From: Lysobacterales bacterium
GTDB taxonomy: Bacteria > Pseudomonadota > Gammaproteobacteria > Xanthomonadales > Marinicellaceae
Length of the DNA stretch: 53,011 nucleotides
Assembly (NCBI GenBank): GCA_020442635.1
Contig: JAGRJR010000012.1
Coordinates: 1 to 53,011, forward strand
Direction of reading: 5' to 3'
Positions 1-8,803 of this stretch are shown here, piece by piece. Positions within the stretch are counted from its first letter, which is position 1. Every line of letters begins with the position of its first letter. The position numbers and the translations under genes are program-made. The notes under the pieces are model-generated. The model was not told the origin of the DNA and ran no database searches. It saw only the letters and a program-made list of their open reading frames with translations.

Positions 1-17
1 AAATAAAACATATTAAA

Positions 18-317
18 ATGCTAAAAAAATGTCCAAATTGTTCAAGCCAAATAGGCTTAATAAATTTTATTAAAATCCTTAACTTAAGTTCTAATAAATG
101 CTCACACTGTTCTGAACATTTGTTTGATCAAAATAAATCGATAAGCAGCTATTTGGGTTACATATTTTGCACGACACTTATTGTTTTGTTTTTTATTAAC
201 AAATGGTTTTTACCTAATTATTTTGGATTACAATTTTCTAAGTATTCTTTTTTACTTATTTTTCTTTTAACAAGTTTATTTTTAGCTTATTTGCTATTAC
301 CCATAAAAAAAGAATAA
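18..317 (+). CDS. Small zinc-ribbon membrane protein, function unknown
   Basis: A 99-residue protein. The N-terminus carries two Cys pairs, CPNC at residues 5-8 and CSHC at 28-31, spaced like a zinc ribbon. Two hydrophobic segments follow, at about residues 44-62 and 76-93, ending in a short basic tail. This suggests a two-pass inner-membrane protein with a small cytoplasmic metal-binding head. The gene begins 17 bp from the window edge, so its upstream partners are not visible. It converges on the transglutaminase-fold gene with only 4 bp between the stops. I do not recognise a named family. The composition is strongly AT-rich, more so than the housekeeping genes further right. Confidence 0.6.
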   Translation: MLKKCPNCSSQIGLINFIKILNLSSNKCSHCSEHLFDQNKSISSYLGYIFCTTLIVLFFINKWFLPNYFGLQFSKYSFLLIFLLTSLFLAYLLLPIKKE

Positions 318-321
318 AAGC

Positions 322-3300
322 CTATCCACCTTTAATAAAATGTGTTGTTTGTTCCACACAATTATTGGCAACGTAGCTGACTAAATCATCAAGCAGTGCT
401 GACATAAGCATACCAGCAATAAATCCCGCTAAATTTCCAAACAACAATGCAGTTTGAGCTGTAAACGCTATAATAAAAAGCAAAATAGCAGCAAATATTA
501 TAAGGAAGTATGCCAAAGTTATTGCATCTGGGCAGCCGTCTTCTAAAGTACTTAATATTGACATCATTGCTAAAAGAGAAACAATAAAATCAAGGTACGC
601 ATTACCATACAAAACTGAGATAACATCTAATACTAAAAGAATTAAAGTAACAGTTGCTTCATCAGTGGTGTCTTGTATTCCAGCCAGCGCTATAGATGCT
701 CCATCAAAAGGGTCATCCATTTGGCCACCATTTAATCCACCAGAAATTTTAAAAGCTGCATTTCCAGTAGCATTATCAGTTATTACATAACCAAAACCTT
801 GCCAATTATCGATAATAAGTTCTTCAGAGTGAATCAAAACCTGAAAACCCGCTAATACAGCAGTTTTAATTTCATCCTTAGTGTCTTGATGCATTGATAC
901 ATTTAACAAAAAGTCATCAACGACATCCTCTGATAATGTATGAATTTTTTGATTAGCTTGCAACCCAATGGAAAGCAGCTTCATTGTTGATACAGCATTT
1001 TGCGGTCCATTTAGCCTACGAAACTGTTGTTCTGGTATTGAATGTTCAAGATAAGAGGTAATAGTTCCAGAAATTTGATTAAATTGTTTGTTTTTAACTA
1101 AATTACCAGACTCAATCTGCTTTGTAGTGTAAATATTTACAGAAACGCCTCCAGTATCAATCGACCTAGGTATTGAAAACAAATAACTAACATTTGGTTC
1201 GAAACCAAATGTTCCAAAAACCGGACTCATGTTATATGCAGTATTAAATTGCTTTGCCATCATAGAAGAAAATATTATTTTTTCAGATAAGTAGCCTAAA
1301 GCTCCAGCAAAATAAATATCTCCAAATATTTTTTCACGTCTAATTTGTGAAATAACAGAATTATCACCAGAATTTAAATTATTCAAAGTCACACTTCTTT
1401 TAGATTTTAATTCTTTTATAATTTCTGATGAAATGCTGTTTGAACCGAACAATAAGTTTACGTAGCTCCCTGCCGGGAGTGAATATTGTTTGTTTAGCGT
1501 ACCTTGGGTTGGTAAATGCACTTGGTAATACAGAGTTAAATCATAACCGAGGTTCATTGGCGAACCCTGTTTAATCACCACCTCATCCAATGCTACTTGA
1601 GGTATCACTTTGACCAGATGTGCAGGTATACTGGTCGGAATATCATCCACACTACTGGCTCCTTCTGGGATAAGAGCTTGTAAAGCATCTTCGTCTGCTG
1701 GAGTTGCTGGTTTAAATGACAAAGTTAGCTTGTGGTTATTGAGTTGAGCAAAATTCAACTCCAAGGGGTCAACAATCTGTCCAGTGATGCCTTTTTCAAA
1801 TGCCAAACGATATTTGGGTCGCATGTTGTCCGGCATTTCTACAAAATCTGCTGCTTTTACTACAATTCGGTTCATTGTAGATGAAGGCAAAACAGGAAAT
1901 TCTTGTTTGATGGTTCTTCTACCACCAATAACATCACCGACTGTAGGGTCTGTCATATTGTCTTCGATGTGAGCGGTCAGTGATTGCTGCATTTGCTCTT
2001 GTGCGTTGGTCAGTATACTTTGATCAAATCCCTGTACCCAGCCTTCAGTTTCGTTGCTGGTCCCTGAGTCAATAAAGTTCTGGGCTACTTGTTCCATATC
2101 CTGTCCAGATATAGCAATTGGATCTAACCCGGTAAGAGATTCATACTGCTTAAACGAAGGATCAAGTGTTACCCAACTATCAGGTGTAATATTAACCGCC
2201 CCCCTCGACGGCATAAAATCAATGGCTGCCTCAACCCAAATATGTTCCATTTGTACTTTGGTAATGATTCCGCCTTCAATCACCGAAGCAATTGGGATGC
2301 CACCATATTGGGCAAAAATGATGGCTGCTTCAGGATTATTTAACCCCACCCAGTTGGTGAACTTGTCAATTTCAACTTCTATGGTTCCATACACATATCG
2401 ACTAGGAACACCTGATGTTCTTAATAGTGCCAGCAATAAACTGGATTGATCAAAAGCATTACCTCTGCCAGAACCTAATGTGATGTCAGAAGCCTGAACC
2501 GCACCATAAGAAGGTAACCATTCAATGTTGTTTCTGACCCAATGATAAATTTCAACTGGATCATTTTCTAATTCAGCGGCTTTTTTTTTTTTTTTTTCAT
2601 TGATCACAACTTCATCAGAAGTAGAAAGAAATGCTGGATCAGTAAAATTTTTGGTGCTTGCAGGATTAGACTTTGAATGGCTGGTTAATCCATACTTGCT
2701 GAACTCATCCGTTGTTTTAGCTGCTGGAATACGATCTGGAGTCAAAGCCACACTTGACAAACCATCGAACACTTGATGCTTTCTTTTGAGTTGCTTTCCT
2801 TCAAAAAAATTAAATCCATTGCTTATAGACCGAATGACAGCTTCTTCTGTACTTGACTCTAGGGTATTTTGTAACATCTGGTTTAACTGATGCTTTAAAC
2901 CCATTACTTCAGTGTTTATGTGAACAATAGCATCTTGCTGCCTTTGTTTTATGACTTGCGACAGATTTTTCTTATTAATCCATTCAGTCAGCTTATCCAT
3001 TTCAACCATTACTTGCTGATGCAAGTCGGTTAATCTGGTTTGCCAGGCAGTAATTTTACTTTTATGATTTTCTGAAAAAGATTTGATATTTTTTTCTTTC
3101 CAATCATACAAATCCCAATAAATCTCCTGTGACAACTCAGATAGTAGCTGCTCTGGATTTTTCTCTTGGACAATCCGTTTTTTTTCTTTACTTGCAGGAG
3201 CCATAACCTTGCTGTTTATGGCTTTCATATTAACTACATTGGCGATTAATTCAGCAGAGTCTTTGGCATGAGCCATTGGCTGTATTACCATGCTAAAAAG

Positions 3301-3351
3301 AGCAGCATAACTCAAAATCCAGAATATTTTTTTCACTTGGTGCAAATTCAT
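322..3351 (-). CDS. Exported transglutaminase-fold protein with C-terminal membrane segments
   Basis: A 1009-residue protein with an N-terminal signal sequence (about residues 1-29). A charged helical region rich in Lys, Gln and Glu covers about 45-170. A transglutaminase-like core at about 265-400 contains GNAFDQSSLLLALL followed by GVPSRYVYG. A His (H370, HIWVEA) and an Asp (D397, TLDPSF) sit where the triad His and Asp belong, but the position of the nucleophilic Cys is Ala299, so classical catalysis is unlikely. A long beta-rich region follows, including ISGGLNGG near residue 865. The last ~110 residues are two to four hydrophobic segments. The architecture resembles the transglutaminase-like proteins found next to RHS-type secreted proteins, but no RHS repeats are present. 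A run of 17 A encodes five Lys before the core. It lies 5 bp after the upstream SdrD/DUF11 gene, so they are probably co-transcribed. The function is unknown. Confidence 0.75.
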   Translation of the reverse strand: MNLHQVKKIFWILSYAALFSMVIQPMAHAKDSAELIANVVNMKAINSKVMAPASKEKKRIVQEKNPEQLLSELSQEIYWDLYDWKEKNIKSFSENHKSKITAWQTRLTDLHQQVMVEMDKLTEWINKKNLSQVIKQRQQDAIVHINTEVMGLKHQLNQMLQNTLESSTEEAVIRSISNGFNFFEGKQLKRKHQVFDGLSSVALTPDRIPAAKTTDEFSKYGLTSHSKSNPASTKNFTDPAFLSTSDEVVINEKKKKKAAELENDPVEIYHWVRNNIEWLPSYGAVQASDITLGSGRGNAFDQSSLLLALLRTSGVPSRYVYGTIEVEIDKFTNWVGLNNPEAAIIFAQYGGIPIASVIEGGIITKVQMEHIWVEAAIDFMPSRGAVNITPDSWVTLDPSFKQYESLTGLDPIAISGQDMEQVAQNFIDSGTSNETEGWVQGFDQSILTNAQEQMQQSLTAHIEDNMTDPTVGDVIGGRRTIKQEFPVLPSSTMNRIVVKAADFVEMPDNMRPKYRLAFEKGITGQIVDPLELNFAQLNNHKLTLSFKPATPADEDALQALIPEGASSVDDIPTSIPAHLVKVIPQVALDEVVIKQGSPMNLGYDLTLYYQVHLPTQGTLNKQYSLPAGSYVNLLFGSNSISSEIIKELKSKRSVTLNNLNSGDNSVISQIRREKIFGDIYFAGALGYLSEKIIFSSMMAKQFNTAYNMSPVFGTFGFEPNVSYLFSIPRSIDTGGVSVNIYTTKQIESGNLVKNKQFNQISGTITSYLEHSIPEQQFRRLNGPQNAVSTMKLLSIGLQANQKIHTLSEDVVDDFLLNVSMHQDTKDEIKTAVLAGFQVLIHSEELIIDNWQGFGYVITDNATGNAAFKISGGLNGGQMDDPFDGASIALAGIQDTTDEATVTLILLVLDVISVLYGNAYLDFIVSLLAMMSILSTLEDGCPDAITLAYFLIIFAAILLFIIAFTAQTALLFGNLAGFIAGMLMSALLDDLVSYVANNCVEQTTHFIKGG
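2581..2597 (-). repeat. A17 homopolymer inside the transglutaminase-fold gene
   Basis: Seventeen consecutive T on the + strand (A on the coding strand) encode the end of a Glu codon and five Lys codons just before the transglutaminase-like core. At 17 bases the frame is open. Any change not divisible by three would truncate the protein before the core. Tracts of this length are prone to replication and transcription slippage, and also to sequencing error. Confidence 0.9.
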
Positions 3352-3356
3352 TCTCC

Positions 3357-5390
3357 TTATTTCCCTGTCCCTATGATTTGCTGGTTCATATAGTTTACCA
3401 ATTTGGCTTGTGGCTGTGGTTCACTGATTAAGATGTCCAATAATTTGTTTTGGCTAATTACTGGTGATGTCGGTGCAGCACACTCAAAGCCATCTATAAA
3501 GAACAGATCCAAAACCATATCACTGTCGAATGCCTGATTATTTGACATCACATCATCAACAACACCACTGGGCATGCTTACACTCACCTCTTCAGTGATG
3601 ATGTCCAGCAATTGACCTGATACGGTTGCATCAATCAGGTAATTAACCGTGGCTCCCTGTGGTATATCGATGAGGTCAAGTACATCATCCATACCCGATC
3701 CACCACAAGTGGCTCCGCCTTCTGTTTCACAAGTCCAGCTAACGTTGGTCAAACCCAATGGCACCAGGTTTTCCACAGCGGCCTGGGTGATGTCGGTGTT
3801 ACCGAGATTTCTAACTTGTACCAGATAAGTGATTTCCTGACCTTCACGTAACCCTTTGGTACAGTTGGTAGTCAATACGTCTAGATCAAAAATATCCAGA
3901 CGGTAGCCGAAGTTGGTTCCGATTAAGCTCGCGTTACTATAAACATCCAATGCCAGTGGCTCATTGCTGGTGGTGCTTCTTAGTCCGTCCAATACTTGAT
4001 TGTTATCAGTGATTTGCAGCTGATAAGAACCAGAAGTGATCTGTTCAAAACGATAGCTCCCAGCCGCATCGGTGTTAGTAGCCATGGTCAAGTTTGGATC
4101 ATCATGCAACAACTCAATGCTGACCGATTCGAAACCATCTTCATCCATATCTACCACGCCATCTGCATTGGCATCATCCCAAATAACACCTTCGATACTG
4201 GAATTACTGTATTGGTAGGCAAAATCCATTTGAGCATGGTTATTTTCGATGTTCAGAACTGTCATCTGGTTTCCAGAGGTGATTTGTGCATCAGCCAATA
4301 CGCCTGATTCTGTGACCTGAATGGTATATTCACCGTTATTGACTGGTGCAAATTGATAGCTGCCATCAGCTGCCGTTTGAATGGTTTGGATGGTACTCTG
4401 GTTGTTATCCAACAGCTTCAGTTCAACATTTTCAATGTCTGCATCATTGTTGTCCTGAACACCATCACCATTGAAGTCATCAAACACCACGCCTGAAACC
4501 TGATTGGCTCCTGTAACCATAAATATCGCAGATCCATGTGTGGTGGCATCGCCACCCACAAGCGTTCTGACCAAACAAGCATGATCACCAGATGACAAAT
4601 CATTGGTCTGTACCATCAAATCTTCTTGCCATGTAGCGCCTGCGTCTAAATCAATCTGGAAAGGGCTGGTGAGCATGGCCAGTTGATTGGATAAGTTAAT
4701 CACCACCAATTCAACCGACAAAGCTGTTAATGGGTTATTAGACTGATTGGTCAGTTCAAAGTGACAAACGTTGTCTGTGCCAGGTTGAATTTGATCAAAA
4801 TCTACCGTTACATTGCCCGCCAAAACACGTTGTTCATCCAACAATACTTCAAATGTACCTGTTTCAGTTGCAATAACGTTATTCAGATCGTCATATAAGT
4901 TCAGCGTGATGGTGTACTCGCCTACTGGAGCATGGTTCAGTTGATAAATATCCTGCCACTGCTGAGAAGCATTTGGAGCCAGGTCGTTCACGGGACGGCT
5001 TTGTTGCAAGATAACGCTCGTATCAGGCGCTGTTATTGTGATTTCCAGAGTGGTATTTTCTAAAATCGCATTCGGCGCCAAATTGGCCAGGATTGTGTTG
5101 ATTTCAACAGAATCTACTGTGCTGTATTGAGATTGGTTGGTTAACACATTGAACTCAACTGCAATGCCGCTGTTATTGACAATAATTTCAAATGGTGTTT
5201 CCACCCTGTTATGCAAATCTCCTGACGGATCTATCAACTCACTGACTAATTTATAATTGCCCGCGTAAAACTGTGCCGTTGACCATGTGGAATCAAGGGT
5301 GATGCTGCTATTTGCTGACAATCCACTGATTTCTATATTGCTCAGATTATCTACATACTGTCCGCTCTCAGTTTCTATCATCTGAGTCAC
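3357..5390 (-). CDS. Secreted SdrD/DUF11-domain protein, main body (frame-split from its N-terminus)
   Basis: The open frame encodes 677 residues from an in-frame GTG, but the real protein probably starts in the neighbouring 5431-5733 frame, because no signal peptide is present here. Visible parts are N-terminal beta-sandwich modules and two SdrD-B-like modules around residues 300-500 (VFDDFNGDGVQDNNDAD and VIWDDANADGVVDMDEDG, both Ca-binding-like Asp/Asn loops). A DUF11-type repeat follows at about 500-610 (LTTNCTKGLREGQEITY...VRNLGNTDI). An FFIDGFEC segment near residue 625 matches the tail motif seen in four other secreted proteins of the window. About 45 residues follow that motif, which is unusual. 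It is likely a surface or secreted structural protein. It is followed after 5 bp by the transglutaminase-fold gene. Confidence 0.7.
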   Translation of the reverse strand: MTQMIETESGQYVDNLSNIEISGLSANSSITLDSTWSTAQFYAGNYKLVSELIDPSGDLHNRVETPFEIIVNNSGIAVEFNVLTNQSQYSTVDSVEINTILANLAPNAILENTTLEITITAPDTSVILQQSRPVNDLAPNASQQWQDIYQLNHAPVGEYTITLNLYDDLNNVIATETGTFEVLLDEQRVLAGNVTVDFDQIQPGTDNVCHFELTNQSNNPLTALSVELVVINLSNQLAMLTSPFQIDLDAGATWQEDLMVQTNDLSSGDHACLVRTLVGGDATTHGSAIFMVTGANQVSGVVFDDFNGDGVQDNNDADIENVELKLLDNNQSTIQTIQTAADGSYQFAPVNNGEYTIQVTESGVLADAQITSGNQMTVLNIENNHAQMDFAYQYSNSSIEGVIWDDANADGVVDMDEDGFESVSIELLHDDPNLTMATNTDAAGSYRFEQITSGSYQLQITDNNQVLDGLRSTTSNEPLALDVYSNASLIGTNFGYRLDIFDLDVLTTNCTKGLREGQEITYLVQVRNLGNTDITQAAVENLVPLGLTNVSWTCETEGGATCGGSGMDDVLDLIDIPQGATVNYLIDATVSGQLLDIITEEVSVSMPSGVVDDVMSNNQAFDSDMVLDLFFIDGFECAAPTSPVISQNKLLDILISEPQPQAKLVNYMNQQIIGTGK

Positions 5391-5430
5391 AAAACCATTG
5401 AACTCAAGGATTGAATTATTGATAACCTCG

Positions 5431-5733
5431 TTACAGTAAAACCGCTAACTCTGCGATATTTTCAGTCGTAAACAAATGATTGTTCTCCAAATAGCTGAAT
5501 GCATTAGTTACGATGGAATTGTGATAATTACTGTAGATATAAAAACCTACTGTTGCAGCTGTGGCTTGTTGTGTCGTCGCTATGGCATATTCTGTTTCTG
5601 ATTGGGTGCTGCCATCATTTTGTATTTGTGAAATAAGCCATTGTCGGCCGGCATTATCAGCCCATACGGGCAAGACTTGTAACAACAAAAGCATGGTCAT
5701 CAAACATTTATTTATTCTCTTCTTCATAATCAT
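5431..5733 (-). CDS. N-terminal fragment with signal peptide, frameshifted from the SdrD/DUF11 body
   Basis: A 100-residue frame. It starts with a signal peptide (residues 1-25, ending PVWA-D), then a stretch resembling a squalene-cyclase/prenyltransferase-type alpha repeat (RQWLISQIQNDGS). It ends at a TAA at 5431-5433. The 677-residue body lies in the frame offset by one base, and that frame is open back to a TAG at 5445-5447. A single extra base in the interval of about 5434-5444, which includes a TTTT tract on the coding strand, would therefore join the two. I infer that both pieces are one gene of about 790 codons, broken by a real mutation or a base-call error. The start (Met1 or Met3) overlaps the end of the cytochrome peroxidase gene by 20-26 bp, consistent with translational coupling. 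Confidence 0.6.
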   Translation of the reverse strand: MIMKKRINKCLMTMLLLLQVLPVWADNAGRQWLISQIQNDGSTQSETEYAIATTQQATAATVGFYIYSNYHNSIVTNAFSYLENNHLFTTENIAELAVLL

Positions 5734-6820
5734 CCGTTAATGTTTTCAAAAACGCCACAAGCGCTTCTATTTCAATTTCTGTGAGTGATAAATTCCCTAA
5801 CTCTGTATCATTCACATTATATGGAACTTCGGGGGCACCCCATTGATCGGTTTTGTCCCTTGAATTGTAAAATTCAACCACTTCTTTCAAAGTTGAGAAT
5901 ACTCCGTTGTGCATATATGGTGCAGTGACTTCAACATTTCTCAGAGTTGGAACTTTAAACATACCCAAATAACGTTTATCCTTAATTCTGTTTGTATTCC
6001 CTAATCCATAGTCAATATAATTAATTCCTAGTGGATTAACAGTTTCAGGCACCTGATAAAAGGGGTTGTTGGTGTTTTTTGGAACACCGATGTTATCGTA
6101 GGTAAAATCTGTGAACAATGGTTTGTCATGTACATGTTGCCGTTTCAAGGTGTGGCAGGCGGCACAATTGCCTTTATCAACTCGCTCGAAAAGCAGCATA
6201 CCATGACGTTCTTCCAGTGTAAATTTAGCTTGACCCGTTAACCAATGATCATATTTTGAATTAAATTTATTAAATTCAGGGCCACTCATGTAGTCAATCA
6301 ATGTTTTTTTGATGCCATTTAAAATATCTGCTTGACTGTGAGGTGAAATCCTATACTGTTTCAACAGTGATTTGAAATAAGGTCTTTTTTTAATCTTTGC
6401 CACCAAATTTTCAAGTCTTGGAATGCCCATCTCCAATGGGTTAATAAATGGCTGCAAGACTTGGTCTTCAAAACTTTTTGCTCTACCGTCCCAAAAAAAA
6501 CCACCCACAGAAACAACATTACCTTCAATGGTGTCGTACTTAAATGCTGGTGTATTCGAAACATAGGACAATGACGGGGTGTTTCTATTGGCAAATTTAT
6601 TTGAATCAGCACCGGAGTGAACTATATTTGAATTAGAAAAAGCTATGTTGGGTTGATGACATGTGGCACAAGACTGGCCAGGAGGTGATGAGAGCTCAGT
6701 ATCAAAAAAGATGGCTTTCCCAAGTTGTTGCCCACTGTTAAGAAGAACTTCAGCTTCAACTTTTTCTAAAACCAGAGAGGCTATTAGGATAAAAATAAAA
6801 TATTTTACAATCTCTTCCAT
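5708..6820 (-). CDS. Diheme cytochrome c peroxidase / MauG-family protein
   Basis: A 370-residue protein with a signal peptide (about residues 1-23). Two c-type heme sites are visible, SCATCH at 50-55 and NCAACH at 218-223, the usual number and spacing for bacterial diheme cytochrome c peroxidases and MauG-like enzymes. The segments LGKAIFFD, GGFFWDGRA and VPTLRNVEVTAPYMHNG are typical of the family. It acts in the periplasm, either reducing hydrogen peroxide with cytochrome electrons or, in the MauG branch, oxidising residues of a partner protein. The sequence alone does not decide between them. It is the first gene of a leftward run leading into the secreted SdrD/DUF11 and transglutaminase-fold genes, and its 3' end overlaps the next start. 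The IS3 element lies just upstream and may have altered its promoter. Confidence 0.88.
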   Translation of the reverse strand: MEEIVKYFIFILIASLVLEKVEAEVLLNSGQQLGKAIFFDTELSSPPGQSCATCHQPNIAFSNSNIVHSGADSNKFANRNTPSLSYVSNTPAFKYDTIEGNVVSVGGFFWDGRAKSFEDQVLQPFINPLEMGIPRLENLVAKIKKRPYFKSLLKQYRISPHSQADILNGIKKTLIDYMSGPEFNKFNSKYDHWLTGQAKFTLEERHGMLLFERVDKGNCAACHTLKRQHVHDKPLFTDFTYDNIGVPKNTNNPFYQVPETVNPLGINYIDYGLGNTNRIKDKRYLGMFKVPTLRNVEVTAPYMHNGVFSTLKEVVEFYNSRDKTDQWGAPEVPYNVNDTELGNLSLTEIEIEALVAFLKTLTDDYEEENK

Positions 6821-7041
6821 AAGATAATTAATACAAAATAAAAAGCCATGCTAAAAACAAACACAAAATATATAACAATTAACACAACAATGCCAATATA
6901 ATATAAATTAATGGCACCTTTAATCACAATATCACCACAAACTTAAAAATTGAATTTCATCAATCTAGTTTCAAAAAATAATTTTTTGTTTTACCCCATT
7001 TCCGTGGACACTTTCGAAAAGGGTATTTTTGATTTTGACCC

Positions 7042-7830
7042 CTACCCAGAAACAGTACCAGCCAAAACTAGAGATTTCTGGCTCTTTCTTTGTTGCTGAC
7101 AAAATTCCTTAGGGGTGAGATTTGACAGCGATGAGTGCGGCCGAAACTCATTGTAATCCTTCCGCCACAACTCTATTTTTTCCTTGGCATCGTCTAATGA
7201 CAAAAACCAATTGGTATTTAAACACTCATCCCTGAAGCTTCCATTGAATGATTCAATGAACGCATTATCTGTTGGTTTACCTGGTCTTGAGTAGTCCAGA
7301 ACAACTTTGTTTTCATAAGCCCATTTATCAAACACTTTTGATATGAACTCACTGCCGTTGTCTACCTGAATACGGCTGGGACAACGTCTTTTAAAGCATT
7401 TTAACTCATCCATGACTTGAACAACATCATTTCCTCTAATACGCTGATCAACGTGAATCTTGATGCACTCCCGACTAAAATTATCTACCACAGTTAATGA
7501 GCGTATTCTGCGGCCATTAAATAACTCGTCAACCACAAAGTCCATGCTCCAGCACTGATCCACCCCAGTTAACTCTGGGCGATCCAATCTATGTGATGCA
7601 GCTACACGCCTTCTTGGTCGCTTAGCCCGCAAGTTAAGGCCTTCCTCACAATAAATTCGGTACACCTTTTTACGGTTGATAGGCCATCCCTCACGAACCA
7701 ACAAAGTATGAATCCTTAAGTAACCATAGCGAATTCGAGTTTGAGCAATTTCATTGATTCGCTTTCGCAAAGCTGTATCAGGGTTTCTTCTAGATTGATA
7801 GTAAAATACTGATCTACTGAGCTTTATCAA
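7042..7830 (-). CDS. IS3-family transposase OrfB (DDE integrase core)
   Basis: A 262-residue frame from its first Met, but the same frame is open upstream to the frameshift site, and the product is normally made as an OrfAB fusion. The N-terminal part is the HTH_21-like segment ([18 protein letters not shown]). The rve integrase core follows, with the DDE residues visible as [14 protein letters not shown] and the Glu of [14 protein letters not shown]. The C-terminal [15 protein letters not shown] block is typical. The resemblance is to the IS407 subgroup. The enzyme cuts and joins the ends of its own element. Confidence 0.93.
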   Translation of the reverse strand: MIKLSRSVFYYQSRRNPDTALRKRINEIAQTRIRYGYLRIHTLLVREGWPINRKKVYRIYCEEGLNLRAKRPRRRVAASHRLDRPELTGVDQCWSMDFVVDELFNGRRIRSLTVVDNFSRECIKIHVDQRIRGNDVVQVMDELKCFKRRCPSRIQVDNGSEFISKVFDKWAYENKVVLDYSRPGKPTDNAFIESFNGSFRDECLNTNWFLSLDDAKEKIELWRKDYNEFRPHSSLSNLTPKEFCQQQRKSQKSLVLAGTVSG

Positions 7831-7904
7831 GTCACATGAACGTCTATCTGATATCCTGTAAGCATCCTGTAGCCAGTTTATTACTTGTCGCTTCTTTGCT
7901 GGTT

Positions 7905-8171
7905 TCAGAGCTTTTTTGAGACAACATCTTGAAGCATTTGCTTGTCTAAACTCAAATCTGCTACCAACTGTTTGAGCTTGCGATTTTCTTCCTCAAGTTG
8001 TTTTAAACGTCTTAGCTCTGAAACGCCAAGACCACCAAATTTTTTCTTCCAGTTATAGAGCGTAGCTTCTGCTATGCCCATCTTTCTGCACACTTCTGAA
8101 ACTCGCGTTCCTGTTTCAACTTGCCTGAGAGCAAAGGCAATTTGCTCTTCTGTGAATTTCGATTTCTTCAT
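7905..8171 (-). CDS. IS3-family transposase OrfA (HTH and leucine zipper)
   Basis: An 88-residue protein. The N-terminal helix-turn-helix (residues 5-50, [12 protein letters not shown]...[13 protein letters not shown]) is followed by a heptad-rich segment (56-80, [16 protein letters not shown]) used for multimerisation. The gene ends at TGA 7907-7905. Four bases before that stop lies the heptamer A AAA AAG (coding strand 7917-7911) in the correct X XXY YYZ register. A -1 slip there continues as [11 protein letters not shown] into the OrfB frame, giving the full OrfAB transposase. Confidence 0.92.
   Translation of the reverse strand: MKKSKFTEEQIAFALRQVETGTRVSEVCRKMGIAEATLYNWKKKFGGLGVSELRRLKQLEEENRKLKQLVADLSLDKQMLQDVVSKKL
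7911..7917 (-). promoter_or_regulatory. -1 programmed frameshift site A AAA AAG of the IS3 element
   Basis: A slippery heptamer in the frame of OrfA (TCA AAA AAG CTC TGA), immediately before the OrfA stop. Shifting back one base opens the OrfB frame. This is the standard translational control of IS3-family transposase production. I did not work out the downstream stimulatory structure. Confidence 0.85.
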
Positions 8172-8230
8172 GACAAAACCTCTTTTATCTTTGGTTAATT
8201 TTGCCAGATTTTTCTAATTTCAAGTGGTAC

Positions 8231-8750
8231 TTTTTTAAGGGAGAAGGTCAACCTATATACTGGACTATATGAGCAAATTCATAATTATCCAAAAAAATAG
8301 TTGTTAAAAATTGATTCTAGGTTCACATAATTGCTTAAACAACGTGAAGTTCGAAAAAAAATGATTTTTGATGCAACTTACAGTGAGTTAAGTTGAGTTT
8401 TGGTGATGGACTTTAAGGCTAGAATGAAGATAAATTGCTAATAATAACCACTATATTTGTGACAAGACGACGTTATTCGTAGTTAATATGCGCTGATACA
8501 CATAATCGCTCACACAAACAATATCCTTCAACATCAATACTTTACCACTTATAGCGATTGGTGAAATATAAAGTAATAATGTGGGGGTGCTCGGCGCAGG
8601 CCAGTATGATAGTTGATTTTTGACTTATTACAATCATGAATAAGATCATTGGCTTGGTTTCGATAGTCATCATTTTTTTGATATTGATGCAGTCTTGTCC
8701 TCAAGAACCACCCATCAGGATGGCAAAGACCGTAGATATTGATCGATTTT
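8231..8750. other. Gene-poor stretch beside the IS element
   Basis: About 520 bp between the IS element and the end of pdxH with no convincing gene. It is AT-rich. An antisense frame continuing past pdxH gives no recognisable protein. The only candidate is a 55-codon rightward frame starting at 8636, described separately. The stretch may hold the displaced original upstream region of the cytochrome peroxidase operon, now separated by the IS insertion. Confidence 0.5.
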
Positions 8751-8803
8751 TTATGGAGCCAAACGGTCAATCTCCCAACCCTGCTCTGTTTGTGTATATT
8801 TGA
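8636..8803 (+). CDS. Possible small lipoprotein (doubtful)
   Basis: A 55-codon frame starting ATG 8636 and ending TGA 8801-8803. The first 21 residues look like a lipoprotein signal: two charged residues near the start, a hydrophobic run IIGLVSIVIIFLIL, then MQSC as a weak lipobox. The rest (about 34 residues) has no recognisable feature, and the last 53 bp lie antisense to the end of pdxH. I see no ribosome binding site before the ATG. The signal-like start is the only support, and a chance frame is at least as likely. Confidence 0.2.
   Translation: MNKIIGLVSIVIIFLILMQSCPQEPPIRMAKTVDIDRFFMEPNGQSPNPALFVYI

Larger units (their letters stand above)
7005..8230 (-). mobile_element. IS3-family insertion sequence (IS407-like), intact
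   Basis: About 1.2 kb carrying orfA and orfB in the -1 frame relationship of IS3-family elements. The ends are approximate. The candidate terminal sequence at the orfB side starts near 7005 (TGGACACTTTCGAAAA). At the orfA side it ends near 8230, whose reverse complement reads GTACCACTTGAAAT. The inverted match is imperfect (ACTT..GAAA core) and I could not identify a convincing target-site duplication. Both transposase frames are free of stops, so the element may still be active. Only one copy is in this window. Confidence 0.85.
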
